A model generated the notes under the pieces. That model was not told the origin of the DNA, made no database searches, and worked only from the letters and a program-made list of their open reading frames with translations. Both the position numbers and the translations under genes were made by a program. This document shows positions 25,215 through 37,200 of a stretch of DNA of 64,000 nt, piece after piece; within the stretch, counting starts at the first letter, position 1, and each line of letters begins with the position of its first letter. This stretch comes from Sebastes aleutianus (lineage: Eukaryota; Chordata; Actinopteri; Perciformes; Sebastidae). The stretch covers positions 250,388 to 314,387 of the forward strand of contig CAKAKS010000302.1 of assembly GCA_916700875.1 (NCBI GenBank), read 5' to 3'.

Positions 25215-28200
25215 CTGTAAAAAAACAAAAAACACTTATCAATATAAAAGGAGATAAAACATCGATCAACAGTGTCAACATATGAATTTGTGCGTATACC
25301 TCCATTTGCTACTGTATATTCCTTAAAATGCAATAAGAAATGAATGACAAAAAAGTATTTTTTGGAAATATTTTTGTAAGACTAGCAAGTGCAAACCTAT
25401 ACAGCGGGTGCGGGAGTGGTCCAGCCTAAAGCCTGTGTTACATTCACACATGGTGCCCAGGTAGGAGCGGACACAGCGGCCATTTGCACAGCTGCATTCG
25501 TCCGAATCCTCCTCTGAGCTGTCACCTTTTACAGACAAACAGACAGGGGAAATGTGGGAAGAAAATAAGGGTAGGTTGTGGACAAATACACGAGTGTCTG
25601 ACATATATGACCGTATATTGACAAAGACGGTGTGATGTGTAGTTTTACCTGGGTTGTAGTGGGCGAAAGCTGCCAGGAAATCCTGCTCCCCATCAGACTC
25701 GGTCTCCAGATGCATCTCACACAGACGACTGAACATCTCTGAACACGAGGAATAAATAAAGTCTTTTTAGCTCAAAAGAAAAAGAGAGGTCGACAGTTGA
25801 AGCTGAGCGGCCGGGGCAGAATTTCAGTTTGCTCACCTGAGTTTCTGCGGGGACAAGTGTTACACTCGGGCCCCCAGCCACGACCGTAGTGACAGCAGCA
25901 TTCCGAGTAGGTCACCACCATGCCGTTCCTGGGCTCGCTGCAGATCAAGCCCTCGTCGACCTGCAGGAAACACACGTCCTTGTGGGCTGCAGTGCGATCT
26001 GGGTAAAAAAGGAGGATAAAAAAAATAACATGAAATGTTAACTGTAGGTTAACAATTAAAGGTAAAATGTAAGAATTCAGGCAGTATCAGATTTACATAG
26101 TTTAAGCACAAGAAGCCACATTCAGCCAGTCTCTGAGCTCTAAGTTTAATATCAGGGTTTCTAAGTAAAACAGTGTTCTGCAAGTCAGTGGAAGACAATT
26201 ATAATGTAGGTAAATGTGTAACTTTAAGGATTAAATGTCATCCCAGGTGTATTCAGCATGTGTAACGCCATAATAAAGCCTTAAAACATCTGCATTATTT
26301 GGCTGAAAGGTTCTTAAAGATGATGGATGTTGGTCAGATGTTAGAATATCTCAATAAATGTTACATGCATTATGAGAGCAACTTGAATGTGCTTCAGTGG
26401 AACATATTTATAAATCAGAGTGAAGTAAGTGCACAATATGTACTCATCCATTTATTCTCTGTACATGCTCATTAGGGTTGGGGGTAACAGAGGTCAAAAG
26501 TCGTGCCAAAGTGCAGAAATTAGCCCGCCCCATAGTATAGTGGTTACCTGTATAACCTACAGTAGCTATGCCATACAGCTTATGTCCCCTGTAAGTAATA
26601 GATGCTGCAGAAGAAAAGCCTAAACCCACTATATATTGTTTTTACAGCATGGAGATCTGCTCATGGCACATGGACGCTAATACGCGTTAATAGATTAAAT
26701 TATTTAGTCACACTTACAGCTATTCAAATCTACAGACTAATGTTAATGTTCCCAAACATAATAAAAAATTCAATGTCCTATCTACAAATGACACCGAAAA
26801 AAATGAACACTAGCACTGAGTGTAAGATAAATGGCTGCGTGGTTAAGTGATGAAGATATGCTGACAGTTTCCTCTCATTAGGCAAACAGCTTATTGTTAC
26901 AGCTCCTTGCTTGTGGTTCAGTATGCTTCCTTTGTCTTCTGTAATTGTGAAGATAGAGCATAATAGTGTTCAATGTAATTTTTTTTGGTCTGCTGGTTAC
27001 AATGCGTCACACTTAAACAGTCCTGCTGCAGGGTTAATTACAGATGTTAAACCAGCCATATTAAAGACATTCACTACTCTGTAAAAATGAAAACATTAAA
27101 GTGAGTCACATATCTTGCAGGCAAAATAATCACTAAGTGAACTCAGGCCATTCCCCACTAAATGAGCAGTTTTCAAATGCTATGTTTTCTCTACCAGAAC
27201 TAATTTTATCATCTTTAACAGTGATAACACAAATTGTTTTTGGAAAAAATAGACATGCAGAAATCCTAAAAGTAATCTCTTGTTCTCTCACACTGGACAT
27301 GCTCAGATACTGCTTTGTGTGTATAAAATGCGAACATTCAGTATGTGATTTTAATAACTACACAAAGTGGTATCCCTCCAAAGAGTGCAAACTGTCTCTG
27401 TAAAGTTGGTAAGAGGGGAAACATAAAGCCAGTACAGGCCAGATGGGACACAACTTTGGGAGGAATTACAAAGAGCAACATGAGCGGCAGATATCGAGGT
27501 AAGCCAAAACTCAGTCATGCTCAGGTGAGCCGACGCTGCATTTTACCCACCGTCGTAGACGCACTGCTTCAGCGCTGCACTGAAGGTGAGGGGAGGGTCG
27601 CAAAAACAGTGAAAGGAGCCGGGCGTGTTCTCACACCTCCCATTCTTACAGTACGAGGGGTCCTGGCACTCATTCACATCTGCAAAGGGCACCACAGACA
27701 CTGGTTACAGTATGAACATCTGCTTGGGGCCAGCTCTTATTCTGTAGGGTGGTGGACACAATAATGAATGAAAAGTTGTGCTACATCATGAAATTCGGTA
27801 CAATAACCCTGCAATAAATACTCCCCTTTGTGAAGTTTTCTGCAGCAACACTTCCTTTTACATGTCCACAAATTTCATGGTAATTAGGTGATAATTAGCA
27901 AGTAACCTATTCGAAATTTCAAATAGGTTACTTACTAATTATCACCTAATTACCATGAAATTTGCGGACCTGTAAAATGAAGTGTTACCTTTTCTGCACA
28001 ACGTTCAGTTTTTCCTGAGACTTGTTGATTCAACTTTCATCTTTAACAAGTCGCAGAGTCGTTGAATCAACTCAATCTCAACAAAAAAACAAACATTTTA
28101 AGCTGCAGCATTCATTGCAGTGATATTGTATTGGTTTGCATAACCATGTACAGTTGGTACTGTTATTGTGTCCACCCCCCGTAGGTCAATTTTTCTTTTC

Positions 28201-31200
28201 TGTTTACGTTTCTACCATAAATGTTGCATGCAAGGTTCTGCTTATAACAAAATGAGCTTTCGGTCATGCACACACTGCAGTGGGTCTCTAGTAGACATGC
28301 AACCACACCGCCATATCTGCAAAAAGGCTGCAGGTTAAAACAGGAAGCTTGGTTCAGGCAACACTTCAACTGAGGAATCTTTCATCTGCTAAGAAGTCTG
28401 CAGTCTTTTATAAGTCCAACTTTTCTAAATCCAGCCAATTACAGGACAAACCATATTCACATCCATTCCCTAGTCCCTAAAACTTGCCATTTTGAAACAA
28501 TTGATTAGACTGGGTTTGCTTCCTAGAATTAACAGGATAATGGCAAGTAAGTTGGTTTTAAGCTCATCAGTGTCCATACACCCATCCGTTTTCTAGTCAT
28601 GTATTCATGTCGTGGTTGTAGTGGTAACAGGAAGACCAGAGCCACTCGTACTTCGTATTCTCAAGAACTATTCAGTAACACTATTCTGGACTAACAGGTC
28701 CGATGCGACAGCTTTTCTATGTTTGCATCTCTTCCATTTCAGCATGTCTGAATAATAACAAAAAGGAGGCTTTCCAGGTGCACACCTGTTGGAGCCCAGA
28801 GCCCACATGTTTGACCTAATAGCAAGAATGCAAACACGTCTCCTTTTCTGAGTGTGAAGGGAACAAATGTTCACCACATTTGCAGAAAACACTTCATACA
28901 AAATACCTCTGGCAACATGGTCATCATGGCATGGCCATATGAATTCATTTGCCTCTGTAAGGATGGTGGCTGCAGCCTTGCCTTCTGTAAATGGGGGGGC
29001 AGTTTAAGTGCATGCCCCCAACTTCTGGCCATGAGGAGGAATAAGTTAACTCCATGTTTAAGACGGGATTCTTCACCAGATGGTATCAGAAAACCTCAAT
29101 GACTGGGTCAACCTGGGCTGTCTGGTATCCGATGCAACTCAGTATCTCTTCATCAATACAACACAAGAGCATCGGCTTCAGCTTTTATGGAACAATAACT
29201 ACTCCTTTTTTGACCAGCAAACATCACATAACCACTGATATGGAATTTGGAACAAAGTGGCCACTTCAGACATCCAGGGGTCATTTGTAGATGTAAATGT
29301 AGATTTCTAGTCGACAAATTAAATGTATTTTCTTAATGTTTGCGACAGATGCAACAGCGTTTCAGGCATCGATTACAAAGGCAACTACTCACTTGTTGCA
29401 TTAGGCTATAGTAGATGTAAGCCTTAATAAAGCTGGAGCTACACTGGGGCACTTCTATATGTTTATTACAGCTGTGATAACAAAACATCACGTGATAGTC
29501 TACAATCTAAATGCAACTACTTTTACCATCACATGTACAAAATGTAATTGGACATATGTATGAATATATATCTTATATGTTTATTTGTCTGTTTGCTATC
29601 TTTAACACAGACCTTTGATTTAAAATGTATGTTCTTAATTGGTTTACCTGAGAGGTTTTTTTTCAGTTTGTGTGTTGTTTAGCTCAGGATGGCTCTATAA
29701 TACTTCTTCTATCATCATCCTGCCATCACTGTACTGTATGTACTTTCATGGTTGTTCCTCTGTAATGTGCCCCCTTAACAATTACAACAATTACAGACTC
29801 AAAGTGATGAAGTAAGATCTCAAAAACATTATTCAGCCACTTAAAATGTGATGAAAACACCAGCTTGACGTCGCCTCTGTTTAGTACAACGACAGCTACA
29901 AAAAGGTTAGCAGATTCCTTCTCCTTCTTTGTTCAACTTGGCATGGATATCAGTTTCGTCTCACATACACTACCTCCCACAAGCACAGACAGCCAACACA
30001 ACTTTTTGCTTTTTCCAGAATAAACTGCTGTTGCCCATCACTGCCTTGTTGCTCTTCATAACTCCCCCCCACTGCACAGGGTCTGCACTCACCAGCCTGC
30101 TCCTCAGGAGTCACACAACTATTCCGGTCGGTGGCCAGGGTCCAGGGCGGAGAACAGATGCAGTAGTACGACCCTGGAGTGTCCACACAGTGGCCGTTCT
30201 TACAGTTGGCTGGGTCCTCACACTCATTCACATCTGTAGAACAAAAAACTCAAAGCTCAACACAGCTAGATAAATGCAGAATGAGCTGCCAGGGTCACTG
30301 GGAGATGATACGCTTTTACTCACCTGCCACTGTTGCTATCACACACTTCTTCTTGTTGTTGTCTGGAGTCCAGGGCCGGTTACAGTTGCAGTAAAAGGCC
30401 CCTTCGGTGTTGATGCAGCGCCCGTTAGTGCACAGAGACTCGTCGTGGCATTCGTTCACATCTGACGGAGTACATGCAAACCGTAAAGAGCAACATTCAT
30501 CTGTTAGTACGAAGTATCTACAAAACAAAGGGTTTCTTTTAGGTGCCATTGTATCTAAGCACTCACCAATGCACTCGAGAAGGTTGCCATCGTAGTAGAA
30601 GCCCTGTTGACAGTAGCACTCGTAGCCCGGCTGCGTGTTCTCACAGCGACCCTTCTTGCAGATTTCATCAGCAAACAAAGAGCACTCGTCGATATCTGCA
30701 GAAAAGGAAGGAAAAGATTTATTTTTTTTCCTCAATGTGGCCCGTTGTAGTTTTATATATTGCTGTATTACTGTTTTTAATCACAGCTTTTATTTATTCA
30801 TTTGTTTTTAATCTTAACTACAACGAGGAAAGCCTGCGAAATGTCATTGTGCTTGAGTATAATGCCGATAACGATAATTTTTTATCACTGTGTAGCCCTG
30901 GTGTGTGTGAATATTGTGACCCAAGTTGTATAATATCTACCATGGTAGACAGGCAGGCTGTACAGGAGTCCTTCATCATAGTAGAGGCCTTGGCCGTTTG
31001 GACACAGGAAGTGGAACTCGGCTGGGTGGAGAAGACCAGGCAGAGTTGAATAAACAGCAATAGATACAGAATGACATAAAGTTCACCATTTGGTGGACGC
31101 TTTTACGTATAATGAACTACAGTCATTATTGTCTAAACCCTTGTTAGTAACATGTTCAACACGCTGAGCTACTAACTCACCAATCACTCAGCTGAATGTG

Positions 31201-34200
31201 TGTTTACTTGCATTATGCACAGAGCACTGTACTGTAAATGTACCTGACTGGGAGACAGGACAGGGATAGATCTCACAGTGATCTCCCCATCCTACTCCAA
31301 TGGAGCAGCAGCACTCCTGCTTGGTTACGTTGGTGGCCAGGACGCTGTCGCAGAACACGGTGTCATCGAGGTTCAAGTAGCATTCCTTTTTCTCATCCGT
31401 CATCACCCGAACGGCTGCAGGAGAAAACGTGGTGAGTGTTAGGAAACAGTCCAGAGCTGATGGGCTCGCCAAGCTGTTCCTTTCTTTTAATTAGAGTTTA
31501 GTTTGTGACTTGGTTCATATAGAACATAGGATTTGGTCAAATATGGCCAATAATTATAATTGTTTGGCTTCTAGGCCCTCAGATTGGTTTGAACTGAGAA
31601 GATTTGGGTTTGGGAGAGGCAGGGATCAAATGTTCAGGCCTGGTTTAAGCTCCGGGATAAATGTGGGTCTACAGTAAAGCAGAAGGAATCAGAGCAGGCT
31701 TACCCTCACAGCTGTGTTTGTCCTCTGAGAGGACGAAGCCGTGATTGCAGGCACACACATAGGAGCCCGGTATGTTCTCGCAGGAGCCGAAGGGCTTGCA
31801 GAGACTTCTGTCTGCGGCACATTCGTCTATGTCTGAAAGGGGAAATCACACGAGTATTTGTTTTTGATCCAAACACCATCTGAGTCGCAAACAAATAGAT
31901 TTTGTTCTTAAACAGCTTTAATTTTTTTCAGAGGAAAGTAAGAAAACACTGAAAGGTTATTTTTGCCCAATGATGCCAAAAACATTCTGCCTACTGCCGC
32001 TTTAAAGATAAAAAATAAAGATATTGTAATTAAAACAAAGATTTACACAGCAATTTAGTTTCCCATCTCCTGCATATGAGTTACTAATTAGTTCAGACAG
32101 CATCCTGTTTTCTAATAAACATCTGACCATATAGATTTCAAGAGACTGACCTTGGCACCTCCTGCCTCCGACCAGTGAGTAGCCCTTCTGGCACTCACAG
32201 TGGTATGAGCCCATACTGTTGATACAGCGGCCCCGCTGACAGTTTGATGGCCTCTCACACTCGTTGATATCTGAAGGGAAGGAAACAAAAACAGTGTTTG
32301 GAATGTGAAGCATGTGGTGAGCTGGATTAATGGAGCGGTCAAAAAAACAATCTGAACTCGGTCACACTTTATTATCACAATCCAGTGCTGATTAGCTGTC
32401 AAGTGACAATAACATGAGTTTCAGGTGATTAAATTATTGCATATTTGTTGAGTGATTCATGCCTTCGCAGTGGCTTCCTTCCTGCGTGCGCTGGTATCCC
32501 GGGTAGCACTGGCACTTGAAGGAGCCTTCTGTATTGATGCAGTGACCATAAGCACACAGCCTGACGTCCTCACACTCATCAATGTCTGTTTCGGGAGAAG
32601 GAAAAAACAAGGGAAACCCAACATCTTTAATGATTAAGAGTTCTTCATTACAGCTTCAGCACCAAACGGCCATTAAAGGGATAGTTCACCCACAAAATCA
32701 CAATTTGTATAACAACATTTTCTTCAAGAATTCAAGGTAACACTGGGTGAGTTGTTGATATACAAATGGTCATTTTTGTGGGTGAATTATTCCTTTAAGT
32801 CACTCAACTGCATTATAAGCAACTTAGTCTTGGTAATGTCAATGTCGATGTTATGTAAGCATTACTCACCGCTGCAAACTTTGCTGTCTGAAGAAGGGAG
32901 GAAGCCCTCGTTGCACAGGCAGCGGTACGTACCAGGGAGGTTCTCACAGCGGCCGTTAGGACAGACGCCAGGCTTCTGACACTCATTAATGTCTAGTGAA
33001 AGATGTGGGAGGCATGAAAAGAAGCTCAATTACAGTGATATCATAACATGTTTGTATATCGACAACACTTTATCTTTCTACTCCTCGTAGATCATAAACC
33101 CTTGAATATAATAACGACAGGTTGAAATCGGTTGAGAAATGTAGACGTTATAGTGCTTTTTATCCAGAAAAACAGCAGCTCCCCCGTTCACTTGTATATG
33201 GTTACAGGCCAGTCTTGCCAGGTCCAATATGGCGCCCACGTTGACATATCGCTGCAACGGGCTGAAGCGTCCAAAGTGGTATCTATGTATATATGTCTAT
33301 GCAATAAATAACTGGCCGCGCAACTGCCAGTGTCTGTGAAAGTGGTAATTTGGCATGCAGATGAGAGGGCACTTCAGAATTTCCAAAAAACTCACTTGCA
33401 CATTTTTGCTAGTGTGCCCTTAGTTAAGCTACCGTGTCGATCCTTGATCTAAGATGTTTCCCTGTAACAATGCCCAGCACACAATTGGCTCAAGTTATGC
33501 CCATACTGATAACAGATTGAATTATCTTGCTCTGTACTTACGCGTATATTTGGCTTCTTTATGTCAGTATGCTGCCGAGTGAATGTAGGTGAATTGTTGC
33601 TCATTGTGATTAATGTTGTCCATTTTCCCAGAGAACAATATTTTGCACATTACCAGCCAGAATTCCTTGACTTTTTAGTATGATAATAAGGCCCTCAATT
33701 TGGCAGTGTCTCACAAAAACGCACAGACAGAAAGGGGTATCACAAATAAGATAATAATGTTGCTGTATGGCAGGGTTGCACTCACCATAGCAGGTGCCTG
33801 TGCGGGCCTCGTGACCAGGCAAGCAAGAAACACACTCATATGAGCCCGGTGTGTTCTCACATTGCTCATTGGGACACGTGTCAGGGTTCAAACACTCATT
33901 TACGTCTGGAATAAGGGAGAAGACGTGTCACATACCGGTGATTTGAAGAAGTATTCAGAAATACAGAGCACAGACACAGGCGTGTTATCGTGACACACAC
34001 ATAATAAGTGTTTTGTGAGTGGAGAGCCGGCGCACTAATATCCATACTGTCTTTATAATCAGCATCTTTGTACCTTCACAGGCTGGGTGACGGTGTGACT
34101 TGCTCCTAAAGCCGCTGTGACATTCACATTTATAAGAACCGGGGAGGTTCACACACTGGCCTCCGACACCACAGATGTCCTGCTTAGAGCACTCGTTCAC

Positions 34201-37200
34201 GTCTGCAAAAACAGAGAGGACGGAGCCAATGCAGGATCTGATAATTTATAGAAAAAACATTTTAACATGGAAATCACTCAACCTAACTTACCTACGCACT
34301 TGAGTCTCCCATTCTGCACCATGTGTTTATAGCCCTGACGGCAGAGGCATTTGTAACCTCCCTCTATGTTGACGCAAAGGCCTCTACCGTGACCGCACGG
34401 ATCTGAGTCACATTCATTATCATCTGGACAACAGGAGAGAAGCACAATGATGACACATGACAGTGTTGAATAATACAGACAGACACCAGAGGGTCATAGA
34501 GCTCAGGAGACACAGTGCTCTGTTTTTCACCACCTGTCCTAACATCCATCTTTAAGTGATATGTATGTGTCAATGTGTTAGATCAACTACTTCTACCTCT
34601 TACTACCAGATCCATTCACATGCATGACAAAAACTACACAGCTAACCTTACAAATCCATTTATTTCACTCTAAGAAGAACACAACTGTCTCGTAGGGATT
34701 TTTAAATGCAGGGACATTATTATTATTATCGGAGAAACTAGGTTCACAGTTTTAGCTGAAATATATTTTACGGCTTATCTACTTTCATATTTTACTTAAT
34801 AAACCCATTTGGACCCGTCTGAACTCGCACGGAAGAGTAGCGTGCCTGCGCAAGCATGAGACTGTTTATGCGGCGGTGTTTTAAATAATAAGGGTTTTAG
34901 CAAAGATGCATCAGACTTGGATTAAATTGCACGAGTTGTGTGAGTTTGTAAACGGATGTTTTGATATAGTTTTGCTGTTGTTGAATCTGGCCTCCATTTA
35001 CTTCAATCCATCAAGACTTTTCTACATTTATACATTTTGATTCTTCGCTCACCGTGGAGCAAAACAAAGTTTTCCTCACAATTTTCATTAATGAAAATGT
35101 GAAATGTACACTTGTCATGTGTATTTTGTACATGCTTTGTAGTATAATTTTCCGTACTTTGCTTCTGCTTTGTTTTTTTTGTTCAGGTTCATCTGGTTCT
35201 TTTTCAGTTAAAGCAATTTGCACAGTCCTTTGTCATGTTTATGGGTTAGTCAAACTGTTCACCCCACAGTCAAACAACTTAATTTGCTCAACCATTGTCT
35301 GAAACAGATGCCTCTGAGCGCCGAGTAAACGCACCAACCCACGTGCAGCATTGTTACGTGCTGCGTTGTTACGTGCAGCGTTGTTACGTGCAGCGTTGTC
35401 TGTTTCCGGTTCTGACTGTAACAGCAATATTTAAATATCACTAATGCAACAAATATTAAAAAATATATTTCGAGGTGCAAGTTTGGCTGTTTGTTGTCCG
35501 TACTTTTTAATATGTTAAAAGTGGTTGCCACTGATGGCAACCAAAGGCCAAGAATTTGTTTTCTCAAAATGCTTGACAATGGCAACCTGGCAACCCTGAC
35601 TGTCGAGCCCTGCTTTAAATTACATTTGTGTTTCTTAAAGAGGTACTCCAGCTAAAATCCATCAAAATCGGCGCAGAAAATCTCCCCTCAGAGCCACAAA
35701 AGACATTATACAACTATTTTTGAGTCATACTCAGTGGAGTATGTTTAGCTTTACTAAAGCTAAACATTAACACAGTTGAATTAAAATCTTAATTAAAAGC
35801 TTTAACATCACACACAATCAGATTTAATTTTATTGTGGAAGGCAAAATACTGATTGTAAATATTGTAATTTATGCATTAATTGTGCGCACCAATAAGAGC
35901 TGTAATTATCTTCCTAGTTATGATTTCTACAGGTCAACAGACACAAAAGGCATGATGAGGATCACGTCTGAATACTTTAATTTATCATTTTTGTAATTGA
36001 TCTATTTTTTATTCAGAAAAACACAGAGATCCAAGAGTCAACTGACTATTTTTAATGTTGATCTGAAAGTAGTCCCCACATATATATCACCAAGTAGACA
36101 GGATGAGAGCCGCTGCTTAACATTCATAGACGGGTACATATTCCTCCTTCCTATCAATTGTATATCAATCTGTGAGTCTGCCAGGGGACACCCATGCATA
36201 AGAAACTTCAGGAGAAATTTCTCGGCGCTATCCGTCACCACCTCCTCTAGCCGCTGTCTCTACCATTGTCTCTTACCCTCACAGATGTTCCTATGCGGGT
36301 TGATATGGTAGCCAGGGTGACAGTGACAGATGTGGCCGTTCAGGCTGTTCTCACACTCTCCGTGACCACAAATGTTCCTGCTTAGCCTGCATTCATCTGT
36401 CTCTGCTTCAAGGAGGGAACACAGGCATCATATACATATACATGCATATATATATAGATACATATATATATGTGTGTGTATATATATATTATTATTATTG
36501 TTTAATATATAATAGGGCTGTCAAATTTAACACGATAATAACGCATTAACGCAAACTTGTTTCAAAGCTCCTAATTCCTTTAATGCATTAACGCAACTTT
36601 TTAGGTTGTAGCGGGCTCAGTTTTAAAGCTAGAGAGAAGGTGTCACATGAAACTAGAAAACCTAAGGAATTCATTGGTACCAATCATGTCATACTAGCTT
36701 GTCAGAAAGGAGGCTAAAGAACACTCCAAACTTACGCTAAATTTTGGCAAGGAAAAACTGGCATGACCATTTTTCAAAGGGGTCCCTTGACCTCTGACCT
36801 CCAGATATGTGAATGTAAATGGGTTCTATGGGTACCCACGAGTCTTCCCTTTACAGACATGCCCACTTTATGATAATCACATGTAGTTTGGGGCAAGTCA
36901 TAGTCAAGTCAGCACACTGACACACTGACAGCTGTTGTTGCCTGTTGGGCTGCAGTTTGCCATGTTATGATTTGAGCATATATTTTATGTTGAATGCAGT
37001 ACCTGTGAGGGTTTCTGGACAATATCTGTCATTGTTTTGTGTTGTTAATTGATTTCCAATAACAAATATATACATACATTTGCATAAAGCAAGCATATAA
37101 TCACAATTAACTACAGACAATCATGCGATTAATCGCGATTTAATATCTTAATCGATTGACAGCCCTAATAAATATATATATACATTTGCATAAAGCAGCA

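Noticed and set aside
28854..29102. Plus-strand cysteine-containing frame in intron 23, considered as an extra EGF
   Set aside because: Wrong strand, no DxxEC start, and the cysteine spacing does not fit an EGF. Exons 23 and 24 join in frame without it.
30543..31049. Plus-strand frame of 168 codons
   Set aside because: It overlaps ltbp3 exons 20 and 21 in antisense and runs through introns. No domain, and the minus-strand exons explain the open frame.
35239..35427. Minus-strand frame with repeated NNAAR units
   Set aside because: It is the translation of the 15-bp minisatellite, not a repeat protein.
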